64,000 bases of DNA from Curtobacterium citreum. Its GTDB lineage: Bacteria > Actinomycetota > Actinomycetes > Actinomycetales > Microbacteriaceae. A program made the translations under genes and the position numbers. This document shows positions 45,096-53,544 of this stretch, in pieces (within the stretch, counting starts at the first letter, position 1; each line of letters opens with the position of its first letter). Location: the NCBI RefSeq assembly GCF_006715175.1, contig NZ_VFMQ01000001.1:3224001-3288000 (forward strand). The letters are read 5' to 3'. Under the pieces are notes generated by a model. The model was given only the letters and a program-made list of their open reading frames with translations. It was not told where the DNA came from and ran no database searches.

Positions 45096-47665
45096 CAGTC
45101 GACGTCCACGTCCGTCCAGCCGTCGAACCGGCCGATCTCGGTGACCCGGACGACGGCCTCGCCCGCGGCGTCCGACGCGTCGAGGTCGATCGTCGCCGAG
45201 AACCCGAAGTCCTTGTCACCCGCCGGGTCGGCGAAGATCTGCCGAGCACGCCACGTCCGTCCCTCCTCGGACAGCACCAGGTACTGCATCGACCGCGCGT
45301 CCGCGTCCGTGCCGATCGTGTCGTGCGCGTCGTAGTACTCCTCGAGCACGTCGTCCCAGGCCGAGCGGTCGAAGCCACTCGTGGCGTCGAGCGCTCCGAG
45401 TCCCGCCGGGTCGTCCGCCGCCGCGAGCAGCACCCGCTGGAACAGCGCGTTCCGCACGAGCACCCGGAACGCCCGCGGGTTCCCGGTCAGGCGCGCGGGC
45501 TGCGGAGGGGCGATCTCGCCCGTGGAGGACGAGCCAGCTTCCGCCTCGGCACGAGCGACGTCGCCGTTGACGAGCGCCTCCCACTCGTCGACGAGCGAGG
45601 AGTCCGTCTGCCGGACGACCTCGCCGAGCCACTCGATCAGGGCCTCGAGCTCGGGTGTCCGCTGCTCCTCGGCGATGGTCTGCCGCATGGTCCGGTACGC
45701 GTCGGACAGGTACCGGAGCACGAGTCCCTCGGAGCGGGTGAGGTCGTAGAACCGCACGAAGTCCCCGAACGTCATCGCCCGCTCGTACAGGTCACGGACG
45801 ACGGCCTTCGGCGACAGCGCGAAGTCGAGCACCCACGGCTGCTCCGCGGCGTAGGCCTCGTACGCGGCCTCCAGCAGTTCGGCCAGCGGGCGCGGCCAGG
45901 TGACCTCCTCGAGCAGCTCCATCCGCTCCTCGTACTCGATCCCCTCCTGCTTCATCCGGGCGACGGCCTCGCCGCGCTCCTTGAACTGCTGCTGCGACAG
46001 GATCGCCCGTGGATCATCGAGGGTCGCCTCGACGACGGAGACCATGTCCAGCGCGTACGTCGGCGACTCGGGGTCGAGCAACTCGAACGCGGCCAGCGCG
46101 AACGGCGACAGCGGCTGGTTGAGCGCGAAGTTCTGCTGCAGGTCGACCGCCAGCCGGTACACGCCGTCCACCCGCTCGATGACCCGCGCGTTGACCAGGG
46201 TCCGCGCGATGGTGAGCGCGCGCCGGGCCATCGCGTACTGGCGTGCCCGCGGCTCGTGGTTCTCGAACACCAGCGCGCGGATCTCGTCGAACGGCGAGCC
46301 GCCGCGCGCGACGACGGCGAGCACCATCGCGTGCGTGATCCGCATCCGTGACACCATCGGTTCGGGCTCCGCCGCGATGAGTCGCTCGAAGGACGCCTGC
46401 CCCCAGGAGACGAACCCCTCCGGCGCCTTCTTCTTCTTGACCTTGTTCTTCTTCTTCGGGTCGTCCCCGGCCTTGGCGACGGCGCGGGCGTTCTCGATCT
46501 CGTGCTCGGGGGCCTCGGCGACGACGTCGCCCTCGGTGTCGTAGCCCGCGCGACCGGCACGTCCGGCGACCTGGTGGAACTCGCGCGCGGACAGCTGGCG
46601 CATCTTGGTGCCGTCGAACTTGGTCAGCCCGGTCAGCAGCACCGACCGGATCGGCACGTTGATCCCGACCCCCAGGGTGTCGGTGCCGCAGATCACCGGC
46701 AGCAGGCCGCGCTGGGCAAGCTGCTCGACGAGCCGCCGGTACTTCGGCAGCATGCCCGCGTGGTGCACACCGATGCCGGCCCGGATCAGGCGGGACAGCG
46801 TCTGCCCGAACCCGGCACTGAACCGGAACTGCGCGATCGCGTCGGCGATCTCGTCCCGACGAGCACGATCGGCGACGCGCACGGACATCAGCGCCTGCGC
46901 CCGCTCGAGCGCCGCCGCCTGCGAGAAGTGCACGATGTAGACCGGCGCCTTGCCCTCCTCGAGCAGCCGTTCGACGGTCTCCTGCACGGGCGTCATGACG
47001 TACTCGTAGGACAGCGGCACCGGCCGCGAGACACCGGTCACCCGGGCGGTCGGGCGTCCGGTCCGCCGGGACAGGTCGTCGGCGATGGTCGTCACGTCGC
47101 CGAGGGTCGCCGACATGAGCAGGAACTGCGCCCGCTCGAGCACGAGCAGCGGCACCTGCCACGCCCACCCGCGGTCGGGGTCGCCGTAGAAGTGGAACTC
47201 GTCCATCACGACGACGTCGACCTCGGCGTCCGGCCCCTGTCGCAGAGCGAGGTTCGCGAGGATCTCGGCCGTGCAGCACACGATCGGGGCGTCGGCGTTC
47301 ACGCTCGAGTCGCCGGTGACCATCCCGACGTTCTGCGCGCCGAACAGGTCGACGAGCTGGAAGAACTTCTCGGACACGAGCGCCTTGATCGGGGCGGTGT
47401 AGTAGCTCCGCTTCCCCTCGGCGAGCGCCGCGAAGTGCGCGCCGGCCGCGACGAGCGACTTCCCGGTGCCGGTCGGCGTGCTGAGCACCACGTTCGCGCC
47501 GGAGACGAGCTCGATGACCGCCTCGTCCTGCGCCGGGTAGAGCGGGCGGCCGCCCGAGGCGGCCCAGTCGACGAAGGCCTCGTAGACCGCGTCGGGGTCG
47601 ACGACGCCGTCGACCGCCGCCGGCAGGGCAGCGACGAGCGGCGGGACGGAGGTGACGTCGGTCAT
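45095..47665 (-). CDS. helY: DEAD/DEAH-box helicase of the HelY type (DUF3516)
   Basis: 856 residues. Ski2-like helicase core: STPTGTGKS (Walker A, about 62-70), VVMDEFHFYGD, LLMSATLGD, IGVHHAGMLPKYR and FHQVAGRAGRAGYD; the rest is the DUF3516 C-terminal part typical of actinobacterial HelY (Rv2092c). A Lys-rich insert (KKKNKVKKKKAPEG, about 410) is unusual and may bind nucleic acid. GGGAGGA before the ATG at 47665. Likely RNA processing or DNA repair. Confidence 0.9.
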   Translation of the reverse strand: MTDVTSVPPLVAALPAAVDGVVDPDAVYEAFVDWAASGGRPLYPAQDEAVIELVSGANVVLSTPTGTGKSLVAAGAHFAALAEGKRSYYTAPIKALVSEKFFQLVDLFGAQNVGMVTGDSSVNADAPIVCCTAEILANLALRQGPDAEVDVVVMDEFHFYGDPDRGWAWQVPLLVLERAQFLLMSATLGDVTTIADDLSRRTGRPTARVTGVSRPVPLSYEYVMTPVQETVERLLEEGKAPVYIVHFSQAAALERAQALMSVRVADRARRDEIADAIAQFRFSAGFGQTLSRLIRAGIGVHHAGMLPKYRRLVEQLAQRGLLPVICGTDTLGVGINVPIRSVLLTGLTKFDGTKMRQLSAREFHQVAGRAGRAGYDTEGDVVAEAPEHEIENARAVAKAGDDPKKKNKVKKKKAPEGFVSWGQASFERLIAAEPEPMVSRMRITHAMVLAVVARGGSPFDEIRALVFENHEPRARQYAMARRALTIARTLVNARVIERVDGVYRLAVDLQQNFALNQPLSPFALAAFELLDPESPTYALDMVSVVEATLDDPRAILSQQQFKERGEAVARMKQEGIEYEERMELLEEVTWPRPLAELLEAAYEAYAAEQPWVLDFALSPKAVVRDLYERAMTFGDFVRFYDLTRSEGLVLRYLSDAYRTMRQTIAEEQRTPELEALIEWLGEVVRQTDSSLVDEWEALVNGDVARAEAEAGSSSTGEIAPPQPARLTGNPRAFRVLVRNALFQRVLLAAADDPAGLGALDATSGFDRSAWDDVLEEYYDAHDTIGTDADARSMQYLVLSEEGRTWRARQIFADPAGDKDFGFSATIDLDASDAAGEAVVRVTEIGRFDGWTDVDVD

Positions 47666-47701
47666 GCGTCCATCCTCCCAGGTGGGTGGTGACCAGGAGA
47701 C

Positions 47702-47743
47702 GGACGGGAGGATCGGGTCGGGCCCGCCACGATCCTCCCGGCC
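47702..47743. repeat. family A palindrome in a divergent promoter region
   Basis: 14-base arms GGACGGGAGGATCG at 47702 and a one-mismatch complement ending at 47743. It lies between two gene starts (helicase and monooxygenase), so it cannot be a terminator for either flanking gene. Confidence 0.75.
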
Positions 47744-47763
47744 GGCGTGTGGATGCGCATGCA

Positions 47764-47769
47764 TACACT
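47764..47769 (+). promoter_or_regulatory. -10 box of the monooxygenase gene, leaderless arrangement
   Basis: TACACT, six bases before the GTG at 47776; just upstream is the dyad ATGCGCATGCAT. Confidence 0.55.
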
Positions 47770-47775
47770 CGAGAC

Positions 47776-48783
47776 GTGCGCGAACTCGGATTCCTCTCCT
47801 TCGTCCCGAACCACGGCGGACCGGCCGGCGCTGCCGGCGCCCTCGAGGACGGCCTGCGGCTCTTCGAGACCGCCGAGACTCTCGGCTACGGCACGGGCTG
47901 GGTGCGCGGCCGACACTTCGAGCCGTTCCTCACCAGCCCCATGACCTTCTTCGCCGCCGCGGCCCAGCGCACGAGCACGATCGGCTTCGGCACGGCCGTG
48001 CTCGGCATGCGCTACGAGGACCCGGTGCGCCTGGCCGAGGACGCCAGCACGGTCGACCTGCTGAGCGGCGGCCGCGTGCAGCTCGGCATCAGCACGGGCA
48101 TCGCCGGGTACGGGCCGATCCTGGACCCGGTGTTCGGCGGCACCGAGCGGAGCTTCCGCGACGAGGCCGAGGCCCGGGCCGCCCGGCTGCTCGAGGTGTT
48201 GCGTGGCGAGCCGCTCGGGACCTCGGGCAAGGGCTACGAGAGCATCCCTGCCGACACCGAGCTGACGCTGCAGCCGCAGAGCCCCGGCCTGCTCGACCGC
48301 GTCTGGTGGGGCGGGGGCAGCCTGGGGACGGCCGAGCGCACGGCGGACAAGGGCCTGCTGCTGCACTGCTCGACCCTGAACACAGAGGACACGGGCGAGC
48401 CGTTCGCCGTCGCCCAGGCGGCGCAGATCGCGGCGTACCGGGAGCGTTTCGCGGCGCAGCACCCGGACCGGACCGCGAAGGTCGCCGTCGGCCGCATCGT
48501 GGTCCCGCTCCTCGACGACCACGACCGCGCGGTGCACGAGGAGTTCCTGACCGGGTACGCGAGCGGCATGGACGACGAGGGCCGACCGCGCTCCGGGCCG
48601 CCGTTCCGCTTCAGCAAGGTGGTCGCGGGCGGGGTCGCGGAGATCGTCGACGCCCTCGCCGCGGACCCCGCCGTGACCGCGACGGACGAGCTCGTCGTCA
48701 CCCTGCCGGCGAACGGCGACGCGGCCGCACACGAGCGGATCCTGCGCGTCGTCGCCGAGGAGGTCCTGCCGCACCTGCGGTGA
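47776..48783 (+). CDS. luciferase-like flavin monooxygenase (LLM class)
   Basis: 335 residues, TIM-barrel. Motifs LGFLSFVPNHGGPA, WVRGRHFEPF, IGFGTAVLGMRYEDPVRLAE, LLSGGRVQLGIS and RVWWGGGSLGTAERTA are those of bacterial LLM oxidoreductases using FMNH2 or F420. The substrate is unknown. The protein at 57921-58952 is a paralogue. Confidence 0.85.
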   Translation: MRELGFLSFVPNHGGPAGAAGALEDGLRLFETAETLGYGTGWVRGRHFEPFLTSPMTFFAAAAQRTSTIGFGTAVLGMRYEDPVRLAEDASTVDLLSGGRVQLGISTGIAGYGPILDPVFGGTERSFRDEAEARAARLLEVLRGEPLGTSGKGYESIPADTELTLQPQSPGLLDRVWWGGGSLGTAERTADKGLLLHCSTLNTEDTGEPFAVAQAAQIAAYRERFAAQHPDRTAKVAVGRIVVPLLDDHDRAVHEEFLTGYASGMDDEGRPRSGPPFRFSKVVAGGVAEIVDALAADPAVTATDELVVTLPANGDAAAHERILRVVAEEVLPHLR

Positions 48784-49210
48784 TCCCTGCGCAGCAGCGG
48801 ATCGGGCTGGGAGAGGTGCACCCGGCCGGGCTTCGACGGGGTTGGTGAAGCCCCGGAGCCCTGGCCGGATGACCATCTCATCCCTGATCCGGAGGGGATG
48901 GTGCGCCGAGTCTTTCACTTCTCGAAGAATTTGTCATCATCGCTCCGGGGGGAAAATGACAGTTCGTCATCCGATGCGTGAAGTGGTCAATGATCCCCCT
49001 CGGGACCATTGACCCCGGACGACGAATGCGCCCCCGCGCGGACGCGGAGGCGCATTCTGACGCACCGGGATCGCAGGGGCTCCGACGGCCGGATCAGGAG
49101 ACCGCGTCGCTCACACAGCGACCCCGTATCGGTACGCGCGCCGACGGTAACCAGCCGACAGGCGCGCATCGATGCTACTCAATGCAACAACCCAACGCAC
49201 GCAAACCGGA
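48784..49210. other. 427-base gap between convergent genes
   Basis: Between the monooxygenase and beta-glucosidase stops. Apart from the hairpins at 48985-49057 there is a less GC-rich stretch (48910-48990) with repeated CATC/GTCAT words, but no coding frame with support. Confidence 0.5.
48985..49057. terminator. two successive hairpins, bidirectional terminator
   Basis: GGTCAATG / CATTGACC (48985-49014) and GAATGCGCCCCCGCG with a one-mismatch complement at 49043-49057. They face both convergent genes. Confidence 0.65.
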
Positions 49211-51688
49211 TCACTCCAGTTCGAGGGTCGTCGTCCCGACCTCGGCGGCCACGGACTCCGCGACGTGCAGCGTGAAGGTGCCGGGTTCGTAGCGCCAGGC
49301 GCCGTCCCAGTGCGCGAATGCCCGGGCCGGGACCTCGATCGAGACCTCGGTCGACTCGCCCGCAGCGAGCCGTACGGGTGCGAAGCCGACGAGCCACCGC
49401 ACCGGACGGTCGACGGTCGACCCCTCGCGCGAGGCGTAGACCTGCACGACGTGCTTGCCCGCACGGTCGCCGGTGTTCGCGACGGTCGCGGTGACGATGA
49501 CCGCGTCCCCCTCGGACACCGTCGGCGTCGCGCTGATGCCGTCGATCGACCACGTCGTGTACCCGAGGCCGTGGCCGAACGGGTACGCGGGCTCGGTGCC
49601 GGCGCGGAGCCAGGCACGGTAGCCGACGTGCACCCCCTCGTCGTACACGACCTTGCCGTCGATGGGCGTGACGTTCGCGACCGGGACGTCCTCGAGCGTC
49701 GTCGGCCAGGTGGTGGGCAGGCGTCCACCGGGCTCGGCCGCGCCGGTGAGGACGTCGGCCAGGGCGTTGCCGTACTCCTGACCGCCGAACCAGGTCAGGA
49801 GCACCGCGGCGACGTCGTCCCGCCAGGGCATCTCGACCGGGGACCCGGAGTTGACCACCACGACGGTGTTCGGGTTGGCGGCGGCGACGGCCCGGACCAG
49901 GTCGTCCTGGTGTCCGGGGAGCACGAGCGACGAGCGGTCGTAGCCCTCGGACTCCACCTTGCTGTTCGTGCCGACGACGACGATCGCGACGTCAGCGCCG
50001 GTGGCGGTCGCGACGGCGGCCTCGATCAGTGCGGCGGGGTCGGCGTCGCTCGGCTCGGTGCCGAACTGGTAGGCGAGCACGCCGCCGAGTGCCTCGTCCT
50101 GCACGATGTCGTACTCGATGCGGATCGCGACCTGCTGCCCCTCCTGCACCTGCACGGGCACCGAGCGCGCCGGCGGGTTGAGGAACGCGGCGCCGAGCTG
50201 GTCGCCCTCGTACGGCACGGTCTCGTCGAGCAGGAGCTCGCCGTCGATCCACAGGCGCGAGTGGCCGGCGGCGCCGATGCCGATCCGGACGGTGCCGGTC
50301 GACTCGGCGGTGTAGGTCGTGGTGATGTCGAGCCGGTCGGCCTCGCGCGTCGGGGCGTCGCCACCGAACCAGAACAGCGCGGTGGCGCGGCGGTCCTCGA
50401 CGTACAGCTCCTCGCCGTCCTTGACGAAGGCGACGCGGGCGCCGGGCTCGCCGGTGCCCGGGTTCGTGATGCTCGCGAGCGGGAACTCGGCGATGCCCTC
50501 CTGCACCACGGCACCGATGGCGTAGTCCACCGTCGCGCCGGGGAACGCGGCGCGGAGGCCCTCGATCGGCGTGACGACCCGCTCCGGGACGACCGTGGCG
50601 GAGCCGCCGCCCTGAGTGCGGGCCTGGTCGGCGTTGTGGCCGACGAGCGCGATGCGGGACACCGCGGCGGCGTCGAGCGGCAGCACGCCCTCGTTGCGGA
50701 CGAGCACGGTGCCCTCGGCCTCGGCGGCGCGGACGAAGGCGACCCCGTCCTCCACGTGCACGGGGCGCTCGGCGACGGGCTCGAAGCCCTCGAGCGCACC
50801 GACCCGGGCGGCGAGCGTCAGGATGCGGTGGACCTTCCGGTCGATCGCGGCCATCGGCACCTCACCCGACTCGACCGCCTGCAGCAGGGGGCCCTCGCTC
50901 CACCACGGGTTCGGTCCGGGCATCGCGACGTCCTGCGACGCCTTGGCGGACTCGACCGAGCGCACGCCCGTCCAGTCCGACACGACGATGCCGTCGAAGC
51001 CCCACTCCGAGTTCAGCGGCGTCTCGAGCAGGTCGTTCTCCGACGCGGTGACGCCGTTGATCGCGTTGTACGACGACATCACCGCCCACGCGTGCGCCTC
51101 GGTCACGGCCTTCTCGAACGCGAGCAGGTACAGCTCACGGAGCGCCCGGTCCGACACCTCGGTCGACGCGGTGAAGCGGTCGGTCTCGTAGTCGTTCGCG
51201 ATGTAGTGCTTCGGGGTCGCGGCGACGCCGTTCTCCTGGACGCCGGCGACGTAGCTCGCGGCGAGGTCGCCGGTCAGCACGGGGTCCTCGCTGAACGCCT
51301 CGAAGTGCCGGCCGCCGAGCGGGGAACGGTGCAGGTTGATGGTCGGCCCGAGGACGACGTCGACGCCCTTGCGCCGCGCCTCCACCGCGGCGGCGGCGCC
51401 GTAGCGCTTCGCGATCGCGCGGTCCCAGCTCGCCGACAGGGCGGTCGCGGACGGCAGGTTGAGCGACGGGTCGCGCTCGTCCCACACCTCGCCACGGACG
51501 CCGGAGGGCCCGTCGGACATCAGGATCCGGCGTAGGCCGATCTTCTCGATCGGCCAGGTGGTCCAGAAGTCGCGTCCGGTCAGCAGCTGGACCTTCTCCT
51601 CGGTGGTCAGCTGTCCGACGAGCGCGTCGATGCGCTCGGTCAACGGCGACGCACTGGAGGCGCGGGGCGTTTCTTCCACGGTGGTCAC
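49211..51688 (-). CDS. GH3 beta-glucosidase with PA14 insert
   Basis: 825 residues, no signal peptide. N-terminal GH3 barrel: MSDGPSGVRGEVWDERDP, NLHRSPLGGRHFEAFSEDP, KHYIANDYETDR, and the nucleophile Asp in FDGIVVSDWTG. A PA14 carbohydrate-binding insert follows near residues 390-540 (ALFWFGGDAPTREADRLDI), then the C-terminal GH3 domain (DVAIVVVGTNSKVESEGYDR, TWFGGQEYGNALADVL) and a fibronectin-type end. GTG at 51688 with GAAGGGA upstream. Hydrolyses beta-glucosides in the cytoplasm; repressed by the divergent TetR protein. Confidence 0.92.
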   Translation of the reverse strand: MTTVEETPRASSASPLTERIDALVGQLTTEEKVQLLTGRDFWTTWPIEKIGLRRILMSDGPSGVRGEVWDERDPSLNLPSATALSASWDRAIAKRYGAAAAVEARRKGVDVVLGPTINLHRSPLGGRHFEAFSEDPVLTGDLAASYVAGVQENGVAATPKHYIANDYETDRFTASTEVSDRALRELYLLAFEKAVTEAHAWAVMSSYNAINGVTASENDLLETPLNSEWGFDGIVVSDWTGVRSVESAKASQDVAMPGPNPWWSEGPLLQAVESGEVPMAAIDRKVHRILTLAARVGALEGFEPVAERPVHVEDGVAFVRAAEAEGTVLVRNEGVLPLDAAAVSRIALVGHNADQARTQGGGSATVVPERVVTPIEGLRAAFPGATVDYAIGAVVQEGIAEFPLASITNPGTGEPGARVAFVKDGEELYVEDRRATALFWFGGDAPTREADRLDITTTYTAESTGTVRIGIGAAGHSRLWIDGELLLDETVPYEGDQLGAAFLNPPARSVPVQVQEGQQVAIRIEYDIVQDEALGGVLAYQFGTEPSDADPAALIEAAVATATGADVAIVVVGTNSKVESEGYDRSSLVLPGHQDDLVRAVAAANPNTVVVVNSGSPVEMPWRDDVAAVLLTWFGGQEYGNALADVLTGAAEPGGRLPTTWPTTLEDVPVANVTPIDGKVVYDEGVHVGYRAWLRAGTEPAYPFGHGLGYTTWSIDGISATPTVSEGDAVIVTATVANTGDRAGKHVVQVYASREGSTVDRPVRWLVGFAPVRLAAGESTEVSIEVPARAFAHWDGAWRYEPGTFTLHVAESVAAEVGTTTLELE

Positions 51689-51773
51689 GATGGTCGGTCC
51701 CTTCGTTGTGCGACGGGCGACGGGGGCACGACCTCCGCGCGCCATCGTCGGCGGCTGGCGTCAGCGTAGCATC

Positions 51774-51798
51774 CAAAACCTTTCTGTACTCGGTTTTG
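51774..51798. promoter_or_regulatory. operator between GH3 and TetR genes
   Basis: Perfect inverted repeat CAAAACC-N11-GGTTTTG. On the minus strand it overlaps the region just upstream of the GH3 -10 box (TACGCT at 51762-51767), so binding would block that promoter; the TetR -10 is 19 bases away. Confidence 0.7.
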
Positions 51799-51816
51799 CC
51801 GTCCGTCCGCGGGCGG

Positions 51817-51822
51817 TACGCT
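51817..51822 (+). promoter_or_regulatory. -10 box of the TetR gene, leaderless arrangement
   Basis: TACGCT, six bases before the ATG at 51829. Confidence 0.55.
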
Positions 51823-51828
51823 CGCGCC

Positions 51829-52422
51829 ATGGCACGACGGGGTTCGTACGCGAAGGGCATCGCCAAGCGCGAGGAGATCCTCACCGTCGCGCTCGAACTC
51901 GTCGCCCAGCAGGGCTTCCGCCGCACGAGCATCAAGGACATCGCCGACGCGGTGGGGCTCACGCAGGCCGGGCTGCTGCACTACTTCGACTCGAAGGACG
52001 AGCTCTGGGTCGAGATCCTCCGCCGCCGCGACGAGCACGACAACGCGCAGGACTGGAACGCCTCGAACCCGGCCGAGCTCCTCGCCGCCGTGGTCCGGCA
52101 CAACGCCGAGGTCCCGGGGCTGGTGCAGATGTTCGTGAACCTGTCCGCCGCGGCCGCCACGGACCCGGAGCACCCGGCGCACGAGTACTTCCGCCAGCGC
52201 TACGACTTCACCCGGGCGGACATGACCCGCCAGTTCCGCGACATGCAGCAGGACGGTCGGCTGCGCGCGGACGTCGACGCCGAGCGGCTCACCAGCGTGA
52301 TGCTCGCGGTGTCGGACGGCATGCAGATCCAGTGGCTGTACGACCCGTCGCGCGACATGGCCGAGCACGTGGAGCTCGTCGCACAGCTCGCCATCACCCA
52401 GGCGGCGGCCCCGGCCCGCTGA
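51829..52422 (+). CDS. TetR-family repressor of the beta-glucosidase gene
   Basis: 197 residues. Helix-turn-helix FRRTSIKDIADAVGLTQAGL followed by LHYFDSKDELW; C-terminal TetR domain with ATDPEHPAHEYFRQRY and VSDGMQIQWLYDP. Divergent from GH3 with a clear operator between them, so it probably senses a glucoside or sugar. Its ligand domain is of the same subtype as the C-terminal part of the BLUF fusion at 14261. Confidence 0.88.
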   Translation: MARRGSYAKGIAKREEILTVALELVAQQGFRRTSIKDIADAVGLTQAGLLHYFDSKDELWVEILRRRDEHDNAQDWNASNPAELLAAVVRHNAEVPGLVQMFVNLSAAAATDPEHPAHEYFRQRYDFTRADMTRQFRDMQQDGRLRADVDAERLTSVMLAVSDGMQIQWLYDPSRDMAEHVELVAQLAITQAAAPAR

Positions 52423-52557
52423 CACGCCGGTTCGGCGATCCACCGGAGGGCTGCGTCGCCGGGACAGGTACCGCCAGTGCCTGGTCCCGCCCAGCACCCG
52501 CGCGGCAGGATGGGACCCGGCCGACCAGGCCGTCCGACGACGATGTGGAGTGACGCG

Positions 52558-53424
52558 ATGACGCGTGTTGTGGTGACCGGAGGCAGCGGCAAGCTCGGAC
52601 GGGCGGTCGTCCGCGACCTCGACGAGCACGGGTACGACGTGGTCCTGCTCGACCGGGTCCCCTCCCCCGACAAGCCCGAGCGGGTGCCGTTCGTCCGCAT
52701 CGACCTGAGCGACTACGGCCAGGTGCTCGGCGCCCTCACCGGCATCGACGACCGCTACGACTCGGTCGACGCCGTGGTGCACCTGGCGGCCGTACCTGCC
52801 CCCGGCCAGGTGCCCGACGTGGCCCTCATCACGAACAACGTGACCGCGTCGATCAACGTCTTCCACGCCGCCCGGGTCGCGAAGGTCAAGAACCTGGTGT
52901 GGGCGTCGAGCGAGACCCTGCTCGGGATCCCGATGGGCGAGCACCACCCGCCGTACCTGCCCGTCGACGAGGAGTTCGCGGTGCGCCCGCAGTCCTCGTA
53001 CTCGCTCGGCAAGGCGGTGGAGGAGGAGATGGCCCGCCACTTCACCCGCTGGGACCCGGAGCTCAAGATGATCGGTCTGCGGTTCTCGAACGTGATGGAC
53101 GAGACCGACTACCCGGCGTTCCCGTGGGATGCCTCCCCCGAGGCGAAGACGTTCAACCTGTGGTCGTACATCGACTCCCGCGACGGCGCCCAGGCGGTGC
53201 GGAAGTCGCTCGAGGCAGACCTGACCGGGTTCGAGGCGTTCGTCATCGCGAGCCCCGACACCGTGATGGACACCCCGACCATCGAGCTCGTCGACCGCTT
53301 CGTACCGGACATCGAGCGCCGGGCGGACATCGACGGCACGAGCTCGCTCCTGTCGTCCGACAAGGCTCGCGAGCTCCTCGGCTACGCCCCCGAGCACACC
53401 TGGCGCAACCACCGCACGAGCTGA
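52558..53424 (+). CDS. NAD-dependent epimerase/dehydratase
   Basis: 288 residues, extended SDR. TGGSGKLG (7-14), HLAAVPAPG, ASSETLLG and YSLGK (Tyr, Lys) mark the cofactor and active site. Related to sugar-nucleotide epimerases and uronate dehydrogenases; the substrate is open. GGAG before the ATG; an in-frame ATG at 52543 is possible. Confidence 0.85.
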   Translation: MTRVVVTGGSGKLGRAVVRDLDEHGYDVVLLDRVPSPDKPERVPFVRIDLSDYGQVLGALTGIDDRYDSVDAVVHLAAVPAPGQVPDVALITNNVTASINVFHAARVAKVKNLVWASSETLLGIPMGEHHPPYLPVDEEFAVRPQSSYSLGKAVEEEMARHFTRWDPELKMIGLRFSNVMDETDYPAFPWDASPEAKTFNLWSYIDSRDGAQAVRKSLEADLTGFEAFVIASPDTVMDTPTIELVDRFVPDIERRADIDGTSSLLSSDKARELLGYAPEHTWRNHRTS

Positions 53425-53447
53425 CCCCCCTCCCCATTCCCGCGGAA

Positions 53448-53505
53448 CGCAACGGGAGCGGTTCCTCGCAGCGGAACGTCGCTGCGAGGAACCGCTCACC
53501 TTGCG
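53448..53505. repeat. family C palindrome, probable terminator, copy 1
   Basis: 26-base arms with two mismatches; inner part AGCGGTTCCTCGCAGCG and complement, loop GAACGT. It lies between convergent genes. The second copy at 63801 shares CCTCGCAGCG and the outer CGCAACG. Confidence 0.8.
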
Positions 53506-53544
53506 TCTTGCGAGACGCGACGGGCCGGGCCAGGCCGGGCAGGG

